A DNA stretch of 64,000 nucleotides from Sweltsa coloradensis. Its lineage: Eukaryota; Arthropoda; Insecta; Plecoptera; Chloroperlidae. The notes beneath the pieces were generated by a model. The model had not been told where the DNA came from, searched no databases, and was given only the letters and a program-made list of their open reading frames with translations. Below, piece after piece: positions 46,479 to 57,183 of the stretch. The stretch lies in contig JAMZAV010000918.1 in NCBI GenBank assembly GCA_024449915.1, forward strand, positions 62,001 through 126,000, in the 5' to 3' direction. The first letter of the stretch is position 1. Every line of letters starts with the position of its first letter. The position numbers were made by a program, and so were the translations under genes.

Positions 46479-47463
46479 TGTTTATTGAGTGTTTTTTTAA
46501 ACTCACTTACCAAAGTCACTGTTTTTTCCCGTTCTCGGCGAATTTTCGACGAGGGTCCCCTCATCTTCGTCCGGCCACGCCAGACACACTGAGGTCCAAA
46601 GTGTTTTGGGTTTGGCTTGGGGGTGGATGGGCTAGTAAGCAAGCTCTGGATACGTAATCTACCACCAGAGGTCTCCAGCTTGTGTGTAGTTCTAGACTTG
46701 GTTGGCTGATACTGTCGAATGCACAGAGCATTGCTGCTGCTTCTTTAATTTTGCGCGTTCTGGGGTTGTTGTCTTTAAATAAAATTTTGGATTCGTCCCA
46801 TTTTATTGGTTGGTTGCATTCATACTTATGGTCTTTGAGTCGCGAGCGAATTGTTCCTTTTTCTACTGCTTTTTCAATGTTCATTTATACGTACTGACAC
46901 TGGTCTTTCCGTCTCACCGAAGTATGTACGATTGCATCCACAGGGAATCGAATAAACTACGTGTTTTGACGCCTCGATCGGGTTGTAAGGTTTCGTCTTA
47001 GTAAGGACACTTCTGAGGGTCAGAGGGGACCGGAAAACTGTCCTCAAATTAAAACGATGGGCTATTCTACGTAATATTTCGCAAATTCCTGGAATGTAAA
47101 ACCAGTGACTCCCTTAGATAAACCTACAGCCACAATCATCATTGATTACATTCCAGGAATTTGCGAAAAATTACGTAGAATAGCCCATCGTTTTAATTTG
47201 AGGACAGTTTTCCGGTCCATTCGACAGTATCAGCCAACCAAGTCTAGAACTACACACAAGCTGGAGACCTCTGGTGGTAGATTACGTATCCAGAGCTTGC
47301 TTACTAGCCCATCCACCCCCAAGCCAAACCCAAAACACTTTGGACCTCAGTGTGTCTGGCGTGGCCGGACGAAGATGAGGGGACCCTCGTCGAAAATTCG
47401 CCGAGAACGGGGAAAAAAACAGTGACTTTGGTAAGTGAGTTTAAAAAAAACACTCAATAAACA
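46479..47463. mobile_element. Penelope-like element fragment with inverted arms
   Basis: The two ends mirror each other for over 200 bp: GTTTATTGAGTG...CTTACCAAAGTCACTG at 46,479-46,520 and its inverse at 47,425-47,463. TCGGCGAATTTTCGACGAGG, GGTTTGGCTTGGGGGTGG and CAGCTTGTGTGTAGTTC are also inverted, as is an inner pair at 47,026-47,100 / 47,142-47,215. The left arm additionally holds a 307-bp block (46,719-47,025) coding for a GIY-YIG endonuclease; the right arm lacks it. Opposed terminal repeats are known for Penelope-like elements. It sits in the connector between endonuclease and reverse transcriptase of the CR1/Jockey-group copy. Confidence 0.7.
46561..46965 (-). pseudogene. GIY-YIG endonuclease of a Penelope-like element
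   Basis: The minus strand reads VVYSIPCGC..TYFGETERP (46,905-46,961), the characteristic GIY-YIG core of Penelope-like elements with its cysteine pair, then SVRINEH and a stop. A frame change leads to TIRSRLKDHKYECNQPIKW and DESKILFKDNNPRTRKIKEA, then SISQPSLELHTSW. The order matches the C-terminal domain of these elements. The reverse transcriptase is absent. Confidence 0.75.
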
Positions 47464-47472
47464 TTACATTTC

Positions 47473-47796
47473 CGGGTCAAATAGCTAACGAACTAATATC
47501 TTATAATTTCTAGTATTTACAAATTTAGGAAGAAACCTTTGCTTATTAATCTTACGAATACAATAGATTAATTCATGATCACTTAACCCTACACTTATAA
47601 GACCTGACTGAATAATATTTTCATTGCGATTTACATAAACATGATCAATTAAAGTAGCTGACCTATTATTAACCTTAGCGACAGACTTTAACAATTGTAC
47701 CAATCCGTGTGATCTAGTGAGGAATTTGAAGCGATTTATTGCTAACGTCTTCTTAATCAAATCAATGTTGAAATCACCTAGAAAAATAATTTTTTT
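47473..47796 (-). pseudogene. APE endonuclease, C-terminal half, of CR1/Jockey copy 1
   Basis: Reads IIFLGDFNIDL near 47,755-47,795, then ATLIDHVYVN and GLSDHELIYCIRK near 47,560-47,660. GDFN, the D in IDH and SDH are the catalytic and metal-binding landmarks of this nuclease and all three are kept. The N-terminal half continues at 48,523 beyond the inserted element. Confidence 0.8.
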
Positions 47797-48439
47797 AAAA
47801 CAACGCTTGTATTTAAATGTACTAAAAAGTAAAAAATTAATTTTCGCCCAACAAATTTTTGCCTTACTCGGAAATTAAAAGCGTTGGGCGCTTTTCTTCC
47901 ATGAACAACAAAATTCTGTAATCTATGTCAATACCGTAAGCGCCCAATGCTTTTAATTTCCGAGTAAGGCAAAAATTTGTTGGGCGAAAATTTATTTTTT
48001 ACTTTTTAGTACTTTTAAATTAAATACAAGCGTTGTTAAAATTTTTTTTTCTGTAATATTATTTTATAATTTTTTATATTATATTGTATTATATTATATT
48101 ATTCTTCGGGAAGTGGGTGAAATATCAATACCCATATAAAACGTTAATTATTAATAACGATGAATTAATTGATTAATTATTGAATCTGTTCATTGATTTA
48201 TCTATTGTCATCAAGAATATACGTCTGTGTGAAAAATTTCAGCTAGATTGGACATTGGAAAGTGGGTGAAATATCGATTCCCATATAAAACTTTAATTAT
48301 TTAATAAGATTAATTTATTCATTAATTAGTGAATCTGTTAATTGATTCATCTATTGTCATCAAGAATACGTATGTGTAAAAATTTCAGCTCAATTGGATA
48401 TTGAGAAGTGGGTGAAATATCGATTATAAGATTCCGTCC

Positions 48440-48496
<57 letters not shown>

Positions 48497-48522
48497 CATG
48501 AAGCTAATATAAGCGTTGTAAT
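47797..48522. mobile_element. Non-autonomous element with terminal inverted repeats, hairpin and tandem units
   Basis: The ends ACAACGCTTGTATT (47,800-47,813) and AATATAAGCGTTGT (48,506-48,519) are inverted. The first third is a large palindrome (47,815-47,895 against 47,936-48,020) sharing TCGCCCAACAAATTTTTGCC and TTACTCGGAAATTAAAAGC. Then come three tandem units of about 147 bp starting AAGTGGGTGAAATATC at 48,111, 48,259 and 48,405, and a (GACA)n tract at 48,437-48,491. It splits the endonuclease of the host retrotransposon between ELF and IIFLGDFN. Non-coding. Confidence 0.75.
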
Positions 48523-48990
48523 AAAAACAATTCATTAGCTTCCAATTCTAAATTATTTACCAAACTATCAAAAGTCAAAACAATCTGAAAATTATTGTAC
48601 CTTTCGTGTGGTGCTTTATAAACTGTTGTAAAAATCATTGGCTTTACATTGCTCAACATCTATTGGAAATGTTACTTTACACTCAACTACACTTGACATG
48701 AATTTCTCAGCAATATAAATAACTAACCCTTCCCCTACCCTTTCACGATCATATCTATAAGCATTCTATAATTGTCAACAGAAATAAAACCATCTTGAAT
48801 AGATATCATCTAGATATGTTTCACAACAAGCAAATATATCAAAATTATACAATTGCCAAGAATTACCCTCAATTGATCTATTACTTATCCAACTTACGTA
48901 TGATATAGAGATGTCCAAGTTTCAGTCCTTTCTGCAATACAGGTAAATCTTTAGCCACCTCATCATTTATACTTGGAGGCTCTTCATCAC
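48523..48990 (-). pseudogene. APE endonuclease, N-terminal half, of CR1/Jockey copy 1
   Basis: Fragments in different frames give KGLKLGHLY (about 48,920-48,945), YNFDIFACCETYLDD (catalytic glutamate in ET, about 48,805-48,850), GEGLVIYIAEKFMSS and MIFTTVYKAPHERYNNF. This order is that of the nuclease domain. Stops and frame changes show it is dead. Confidence 0.7.
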
Positions 48991-49160
48991 CATCATGATT
49001 TAAAATATATTTTTCATGTACACTAGGACGAGGAAATAAACAATTCATTCAGTACCATCCTGGCAAAACTCTTCTTGTTTGATTCTTCTTTTCATAGACA
49101 TCTTGAACACCACATTGACGGCACTTGCTGCTACTAAAACTGTCTATACATATCACATTC

Positions 49161-51792
49161 CCAATGACCAAGCACGGAATAGTATGTCTCCAAGCTGATA
49201 TTTAAACACTTCCGATGAAAAAAATCTTTTCAAAAACAGCACAGTAAGCTTTTGATGTTAAAGTTTTTCTTCAACTTGCATACGGTTCAAAGCTTAACCA
49301 TTATGTTATGAATTAAAATCAATTATTATTTAAAATCGAAATAGGTCTAATATAATTCAATTGCCCTTTTTCTGTTGTCAGAAAAGTATAAACAATAATA
49401 TTGACATTTGGTTAAGAAACAAAAATAACAAACTTACAGCTTTAAAGCAGTTTCGAGGTCTCATCAGAAAATTTAAAGACTTCAAATCTTTTCAAATCTG
49501 TAAAACAATGAACGGAGCTTACGTTAACTGCTAAATATTATATTATAATAGATATACTACTTTGTCTTAGGTACAAGTAAGGTTTCTAAATGAATACAAA
49601 TCTAATATGAACTATATAGATCTGTCAAAATCAAATTAACTTCAATCGTTTATGTTTTAAATACAGCCAAGCCCACAAAATCACATAAAACAACAAATTA
49701 TGCTATAAATAATGAAAACTAAAACTTCCCTTCAATGTTAGTCGTAGTATTATCCTAGAAGATCAAGATAAAGTCAAAATTTGAGATGAAATGCTTGTAT
49801 TTCCGTGGAAAGATAGAAATTTATCAGTAGAAAAAGACAATTAAGTCATGTTAAAGAGTTCATGTTCATGTATCATTTTAACTTGTATAATATCACTGTA
49901 AGGTCAAGTTAATAGACCAATTAAAAAAATGATTTCTCGAGTGGGTATAACAGGAGAAATTCGCACTTTGTGCTGTTGGAATGGAAACATAATAATAATG
50001 CCATTACGGTATATTGAGAAAACGTGAAACCTGAATTGTAAATTGAGTAATAAATAAATGTAGGCCATACAGAATGATCTGGGAAAAAAAAAAAAGTTAT
50101 ATTCACAGAATGTATATATTATTGTACAATACTATTTAGCAAATATCAAATTGATTAGGTACCCTAAAAAGGAGGCAAAAGAACTTATGAACAGTAACGT
50201 ACAAAGGCGTAAAATGTACAGTAATTTTTTTTTTAAATTGTAATTTTGATTAATATTTAGCTATTTTCCCTTATATAAAGCATTTTGTAGCATTTATTTT
50301 TTTTCTTTCCAACAACCCTACATGTGGGTGTTTCTTGCACTTCTGATGGGAAGGGATATTTCACTTCAGCATCGCCACTTATAACGTTAGTATGCAATGC
50401 TAAACTATTACCCAACAGGTGTAGGAAATAGCATTTTGTAGCGTAGAAAAGGAATAATTATTCACACGAACAATTTATTGTTCGTGCACCGATTTAGAAT
50501 GAAAAACCTAAAGCGCTATACTTACGTTCGCCTTATAATGCTATTTGTGTTCATGCTCCACCGAGGTGAGAAGGTTTTCGTTATGAGGAATCGCTGAGGC
50601 TCGCGGAGACTATAGTTTAAAGCTCAGCTTTCAGTTTTATCCGGGTAAACTGTTAATAATATCGGTATCATAATTCACAACAACGTTTATAAAGACTCAA
50701 TCTAAAAGATCCAGTACGTTTGTGTGTAAATTAATTAGTTGATTTTGAATTTAAAAAAATCGTGAAATCTCCGTAATTACTAAATTTTCGTGAACTTTGT
50801 GAATTTATTCCAAGTGTAAAGATATTTAAACGCGAATTGGCATACTGGTTATCAACGTTTAAATCAATGTGAACGCGCAGGTTAATTTGGTAAAATCGTA
50901 AAATAAACGGTTTAATGGGAATTTTCTGAATTGAAATCCATGTTTTGGAATTTCCCGTTTCTTCAGTTGGACTTATGTCTCTCACTAGATCATTATTGCT
51001 TCTTTTTGCAAATAAGTGTGGATATCAATAGAAAAGTACTTTAATAACATTAATTAAAATTTGGTAGTAATGTTACCAGCCGTTCAGCAGAAATCATCAA
51101 CACCCGAGTGCGCGCATTTGAGTTGGGACAAGCTTACTTGCATAAAGGTTTAATATTTTATCAATAAAATTGGTTATTTCATATATTTTAGTTATTTATA
51201 ACTTCTATATTAGAGAGAATCCGGAGACATACGGACGGAGCTTAATATTATTGTAGTTAAATCATAAGATGTTCATTCTACGTGTGTGGCACATTTAGGC
51301 ATAGGCAGAAACACAAGCACTTAATTTGTAAACGTATCACGCTAATACTCACAAATAATGGTATCATAATGCTTACATTTGTTAAACCTTTATCATATAA
51401 TCAGACACATTAATATAAATTTAGAATTTTGTCAACAGGTTGTTCAATGTTAATGTTATTCTGGACACACCCGAATATTAGTGGAGGAAGATACATCTAC
51501 ACACCGAAACTGGACAGTTAAAATATTACGGCTAACCAAACAAGGGTACTACATTAAACAAGTAGTTTTCTTGATTATTCGTTTCCGAGCCGTGAACTAA
51601 TTAATGCTTATTGAGTGTGAAATAGGTGATAACCTTGGCTAAAATGTTGATTTGCTTATTTTCATTAAAAGATAAATCGATCATGTATCCCGAATCGATT
51701 GAGTCATGAATCATGATACACTCTTTAGAGTTAAGGTAGTTTAGAATAAGATGACATCAATAAAGTCGCTAAGTGTTTATCTGAACCAATCA
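49161..51792. other. Unassigned sequence
   Basis: AT-rich; no gene, repeat or RNA recognised. Open frames are below 90 codons and lack motifs. Confidence 0.3.
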
Positions 51793-52625
51793 ACACAAAC
51801 GCCTGAAAGTGAATCGCACGGATTAATTATTAATAATATGTATGAATCGTAAATAATTAAGCGTATATTTCACTAAACAGCTTAATATCCAATGAAGTCA
51901 GGCTTAAAGTTTCAATTTTTTTTTAACACAAACGCCTGAGAATGTTTCGCATGGATTAATTACAAGGAAGCTTCGCAAACGCTTTTTTTAGTAGCGTTGA
52001 TGGATGAGCTTTTTTTAGGTTTTTAGTTTGCGTGGGATATCTTTACTTTTGCAAGTGCTTTGCTTTGCTGCCTACGCATTGTATGTGATTGTTGTCAAGT
52101 TTCTATTGTAACTCGTCAATTGGTGTTATTCACCGTAAAAAACTTATATTAAAAGATTTATTTCTATGGATTCTGGCTAACTTTTTCAACTTTATCTTTC
52201 CAAACGTACTACATCACAATAACCTTATGTTCTTGTAAAATTTGAACGTTGTAGCCCCTCCCATTTGGTTAGAATCGGCCCAAATGGCACGAAACTATCG
52301 CACTAAAAATCGAAAAAAATCTTAAAAGTAGGATATTCATGAGAAATATTTCTTTGATTGTACCCAAAAACGATAGACCTCTAAGTTTAGGGATTTCGAA
52401 GGTCCCCTCCGATTTTCATCAAGATCGGATATGCCATTTACCTGGTAGAAAGCTAATAAACAGAAAAAACAAAACTCACGAGGTAAATTTTTTGTGTGTC
52501 AGTGAAATTGACGTATTCGCTTTGCTCATCCAATAAATATTATATACGAATCGTAAATAATTAGGCGTATATTTCACTAACAGTTTAATATCCAGTGAAG
52601 TCAGACTTAAGTTTCAAATTTCATA
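51793..52625. repeat. Tandem duplication of about 135 bp, second copy split by a Helitron-like element
   Basis: 51,793-51,926 (ACACAAACGCCTGA, GGATTAATTA, GAATCGTAAATAATTA, AGCGTATATTTCACTAA, GTTTCAATTTT) is repeated as 51,927-51,962 plus 52,534-52,625. The break falls exactly at the family A insertion. Confidence 0.8.
51963..52533 (-). mobile_element. Helitron-like family A, complete, known empty site
   Basis: 571 bp. Starts CAAGGAAGCTTCGCAAACGC (CTAGG changed to CAAGG) and ends CTTTGCTCATCCAA. It lies between GGATTAATTA and TAAATAT. The undisturbed duplicate reads GGATTAATTA/TTAATAA at 51,820-51,836. Confidence 0.8.
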
Positions 52626-52744
52626 TTTTCTTGTTGATGAAATCAGAGTTGGTAGGAACTAGTTGCAAGGTACTATCCAGAAATTAAAATTGGCATGATA
52701 ATGATGACTTCAATATCAAAGTGAAAGGATCAAAATTTAGAAAA

Positions 52745-52985
52745 CCCGGCGCCCCTGCTTTGCATAATAGTTTGGAGTAGGTACAGGGGTGCGGGTTGAA
52801 GAACTTTGTATTATGATTCAAAGCAGGTATAGGGGTGGGGGTTTAAATAAATTTGCATTATAATTTGAAGGTCTAGGGGTGGGTGTTTAAAGAATTTTGC
52901 ATAAAAATTCAAAGTATTTATAGGAGTGGGAAGAATTTCGAGTTATTTAAGTAATTATAGGGGTGGGGTCTTGAAGAATTTTACA
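52745..52985. repeat. Tandem units of about 60 bp with GGGGTG core
   Basis: Four to five units, each with TATAGGGGTGGGG or a variant, followed by TT(A/G)AAGAA.TTTGCAT and TTCAAAG. Units have drifted by indels. Confidence 0.7.
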
Positions 52986-52994
52986 TTATATTTA

Positions 52995-53403
52995 TTGGAT
53001 GAGCGAAACGAAGACTTCAATTTCACTGACCCGCCGCCCTGCACCCTCTCCGCTGGCACGACGAGGCGCGAGCCGCCCTGCACCCTCTCCGCTGGCACGA
53101 CGAGGCGCGAGCCGCCCTGCACCCTCTCCGCTGGCACGACGAGGCCGAGCCGCCCTGCACCCTCTCCGCTGGCACGACGAGGCGCGAGCCGCCCTGCACC
53201 CTCTCCGCTGGCACGACAAGGCGAGCGACCCTGCACCCTCTCCGCTGGCACGACGAGGCGAGCCGCCCTGCACCCTCTCCGCTGGCACAACAGACATGGT
53301 TTTCATACACAAACGAAACCGTAATAAATGGATCGAAATAGTCAACCGAAAACGCTTATCCAACCATTAACGCTACTCGAAAACTATTCGCGTAGCGGCC
53401 AAG
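52995..53403 (+). mobile_element. Helitron-like element carrying a GC-rich minisatellite
   Basis: It starts TTGGATGAGCGAAACGAAG and ACTTCAATTTCACTGACCC like family A. It ends GCTTATCCAACCATTAACGC, a loop, then TTCGCGTAGCGGCCAAG, like the 3' end at 19,850-19,872 with CAAG in place of CTAG. The normal body is replaced by the minisatellite at 53,037-53,290 and about 60 bp of other sequence. Confidence 0.65.
53037..53290. repeat. 39-bp GC-rich minisatellite, about seven units
   Basis: Unit starts CCCTGCACCCTCTCCGCTGG, then CACGACGAGGCGCGAGCCG. The first units are exactly 39 bp; later ones are 36-38 bp with losses in the GGCGCGAG part. It is strikingly GC- and CpG-rich in an AT-rich region. Because units are near multiples of three and stop-free, several overlapping frames are open on both strands; none need be real. 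Confidence 0.9.
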
Positions 53404-54964
53404 TGTATAATATGAATCGAAACTTTCCTATAAACGTCCCCTTATTTTACTCAAGGATCAAGTGCACTACTCTTTAGATGATATTTTTTATTTTGTAATT
53501 TTGCTCGATTGTTTTTATTGTTCTGTATATTCTTATATTTAGTTACCGGGGTATTTTTTTGTATGAAAAATTGTTTTTTTACATCTTTAAAATGCGATTC
53601 TTTTATTTTAACGTTGGTGTACAATTCTGATATCAAAAGTGATTTCCTAAGGAGGATATATATATATGACATGAGAAACAGTTTACAGAATATTGTATTA
53701 AATATTTATTTTGCATTTGATTTTCATTTCAGTATATTAAATATTTTGTGGATCTGAAACGGTAATTATATTTTTGTTAGATTGCTAACTAATAAATATA
53801 GTAACTGCTGCAATCAACATCCAGCTAACGTATCACCCAATCAAGTTTACCATTTTAGCTTCCCATGGTGCATCAACTTTTTTATCAACTGAATAACAAA
53901 TTAACGAGCATACGAGCCTTATCGTCAAGGAATGTAATGTAAATAATGTATAACTTCCTTGAAGGAGAATGATTTAGATGAGCAACTGGTGGATACACTT
54001 CATGGACATCTTGCCAGTTACCCTCCATAAACCACTTCTGCGCGACAGAAGATAATAAGAGATTTATAGTTTAGCAAACTCACATACAAATAATGATATG
54101 ATGCTATCGTTTGATCTTAGTAAATATATAGTTCCATTTTGTATTCAGTAGAAGATTATCTGGTGAGTTGAAGTTATTTCAATTTCACGGTAGTCGTATT
54201 CGCCGAGTGTAGACGTTTGGTTCAAGAAGATTACAGAAATATATTATGTTGATTTTTTTTATTCACAGTTGCATTGTATATGATTTCAAGATGATAAAAA
54301 CGGTAGGACAAAAAATATACGGAAACCGTTTAGCCGACAGAGAGAAATAATAATCTGCGATTCAAGGTGACAACAATATTTCAATTCATAAGTCGCCGAC
54401 GGAATGAAAGTTGAGAATAACACTGTCATGTTAATGAGGTGTTGTTCAAATAATGGAGCAACTAAATAATATATAAACTTAAAACTTAATGTAATATTAT
54501 GTTTTTTTCTATACTGACAGTTTCTGTTGACACACGTATAATTTAAAATATCATAAGTCAGCCGAGTAATTATTTGTAATATCGCCTGAGCAAGGAAAAC
54601 GTAAAGTCTGACGTACAAAGTTTGATAAACGAAAAAAACAAACTCTAGGAGTGAAAATACGCAAAGAGGGGGATTCGTCGTGATCAGTTAATTAATGTAA
54701 AATTGATGTAAAGCAGGAAAACTGTTGTGAGTAATACAACAATATTGACATTCACTACACGTAAAGTTGTAGCAATTTGGATTCACAGTGCTTATGGTCA
54801 AGAAATGCAATTAGTTTATTTCTGCGTCTAGAGCAGAATAATAGAGATTGATTCAAACTATGTGACCTTAAAGTTCACCACGCATGATTGCTGTATTGGT
54901 ATTTACTATACCCTGCAATATTTACACGTACTTCGTACTGGCTATGTTTTCCATAGTGTTCATT
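53404..54964. other. Unassigned sequence
   Basis: Nothing recognised, apart from about 30 bp at 54,929-54,960 (CGTACTGGCTATGTTTTCCA) that recur inverted inside the family D element at 14,948-14,985. Confidence 0.3.
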
Positions 54965-55854
54965 TATTTTATTTGTTATTTATTTATTAAACGTCTCTCC
55001 TATTCAGTTATAAAAACTAATTTACAAAGGAGGACAACAAAATAAATCTAATACCATAGATGCAGAAACAACAATAAACTACATTTAAGTAAATATTTGA
55101 AATAGTAGCATTAGAACAACAATGCATTAAATACAACAATTTTGGTAACAAATAAAAATGATATTAAATGCATTTAATGAATGAATCAAATATAAAAAGG
55201 GTGGGGAATTAAAATAAAAGAAAAGAAAAAGAAAAAAAGGGAAAAGAAAGAAAAAGAAAGATAGAAAGAAAGAAAGAAAGGGAAAAAATCATTAAAAAAG
55301 AAAAACGAAAAGAAAAAAAATGATTTATTAGACGATCCCACTCAAACGAATATGAGGTTTGCCAAAAATAAGGAACAGCAAATCAGGAAGTATAATCAAA
55401 AATCTTTCGCGGAAGAAAGAAACCACCGAACGCGAAACTTTATTCTTGTGTTCAATCTCCATTTTTGTGTTCAAATCTTGATAACAGTTTATAGTCCAAA
55501 AAATCTTGACCCTAATATATAATTATATCAGATATATAATTATTTAAAATTGTTAATGTCAAAAACTGATCACAGCATTGATACAGGACACCTAACTCAA
55601 GTCGCAAGCTCCATCAGTGGGCGGCAACCAGACAATCTAGGCAGAAAAATATAATTGAAAATACATAGATTATATCAATCAAAGCAATAATGAACAAACA
55701 AAGAGAAAAGCAAAATCATTAATAAGAAATTTTGAAGGTAAATTAACATAACACAAACACACAGACCATAACCTACAAATAAATAGTAAAAATCAATTCT
55801 TTGCTCTTTGATTCATTATCATTTGCTTAATTTTACTTTTAAATTGTAAAATTC

Positions 55855-56283
55855 CTAGATCAGTAAACTGGCTTCTAATATCATAAGAAATTGAATTTCA
55901 ATAGGAACACCTCTGTACATAAATGACTTTCTAAATGCTTCAGAATTAAATCTAGGAACTTCCAAAGAGTTTATTAAAGTAGAATTTCTATCACAATCAA
56001 CAATTTTAAAAATATTTGGTAGAATATCTAAAAACATATCTTTCAATACTTTATGTGGATTTACCAGCACGCTATACTTCATCATTTCCTCAATCGTAAA
56101 ACAATCAGACTGCAAATCTTGGCTCAAGGGAAATGAATGAAACAGATGGTCAATTCTCTTTTGGAGTACACAATACTCAGTAGAAGGTCTTACTGCCCAA
56201 AACAATAAGCAATAATCAATAACAGAGTGAATATAAGAATCTACAAGTAACCTCAACATTCTCTCAGTTACAAACCTCTTCAT
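55855..56283 (-). pseudogene. C-terminal coding region of CR1/Jockey copy 2
   Basis: A 142-codon open frame ending at 55,855. It reads LRLLVDSYIHSVIDYCLLFW near its start, the typical post-reverse-transcriptase motif of this group (S.IDY...W), then LQKRIDHLFHSFPLS. It is the best-preserved coding part of either copy; copy 1 has the same stretch broken by frameshifts. It lacks the catalytic domain, so it is not functional alone. Confidence 0.75.
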
Positions 56284-56317
56284 TCTACTTATGATTCCAA
56301 TTACTGATGATACTTAA

Positions 56318-57087
56318 CTAGGAAAACGCTAAAGTCCCGCCGCGTTGATGGATGAGCTTTTTAAAGTTTTTAGTTTGCGTGGGATATCTTTACTTTTGCA
56401 AGTGCTTTGTTTTGCTACCTATGCATTGTAAGTGATTGTTGTCAAATTTCTTTTGTTACCTGTCAATTAGTATTATTTACCGTAAAAAACTTATATTAAA
56501 AGCTTTATTTCTATGGATTCTGGCTAACTTTTTCAACTTTTTCTTTCAAAAGGTACTACATCACCATAACCGTAATGTCCATGTATAATATGAACGTTGT
56601 AGGCCCACCCGTTTGGTCAGAATTGGCCCAAATGGCACGAAAATATCACACAAAAAATCGAAAAACTTATATTAAAAGCTTTATTTCAATAGATTTTCGC
56701 TAACATTTTCATATTTTTCTTTCAAAAAGCAATTTATTATTACCTTAATGTCCATGTGAAATATGAACGTTTTAGCTCCACCCGTTTGGTCAGAATCGGC
56801 CCAAATGTCACGAAAATATCGCACTAAAAATCGAAAAAAATCGTAAAAGTACGATATTCATGAGAAATATTTCTTCGATTGTACCCAAAAACGTAGCAAG
56901 TCTAAGTTCAGAGATTTAGAAGGTCCTGTCAAATTTTCATCAAGATCGCATTTGCCGTTTGCCCGGTAGAGAGCGAACAAACAGACAGAAAAACAAAAAA
57001 AAACAGACAAAAAAAAAAAAAAAAAAACACCCGAGCTAAATTTTTTGGGGGGTCGGTGAAATTGAAGTCGTCGCTTCGCTCATCCAA
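56318..57087 (-). mobile_element. Helitron-like family A2 in CR1/Jockey copy 2
   Basis: 770 bp, CTAGGAAAACGCTAAAGTCC at the left, CGCTTCGCTCATCCAA at the right. It has the internal duplication of the long subfamily. It lies between ATGATACTTAA and TTACACACATA. Copy 1 of the host retrotransposon has ATGATACTTTA/TTACATACA at 44,881-44,900. Confidence 0.85.
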
Positions 57088-57183
57088 TTACACACATATT
57101 CATAATGTTTCTTAAAATTTAAATTACAATCTAAGAAAACTCTAAGATATTTAAATTCATACACTCTAGATATTAACTTACCA

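Larger units (their letters stand above)
43589..49160 (-). mobile_element. CR1/Jockey-group non-LTR retrotransposon, copy 1, with nested insertions
   Basis: The 3' end is a short ATTT tail followed by TAACGTCTCTCCTATTCAG at 43,589. Reading leftward from the right edge come a putative linker (49,160-48,960), an APE-type endonuclease in two pieces (48,990-48,523 and 47,796-47,473), the connector, and the reverse transcriptase (about 46,450-44,500). The 3' untranslated region contains a purine-rich tract (43,810-43,975). Two foreign elements interrupt it: 46,479-47,463 and 47,797-48,522. It is decayed, with many stops and frameshifts. The group is assigned from the endonuclease wording and the microsatellite-like tail; the exact clade is uncertain. 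Confidence 0.75.

Noticed and set aside
52926..53370. Five overlapping repeat-rich frames of 95-132 codons on both strands
   Set aside because: Stop-free because of the 39-bp GC-rich minisatellite. Being open in many frames at once speaks against coding.
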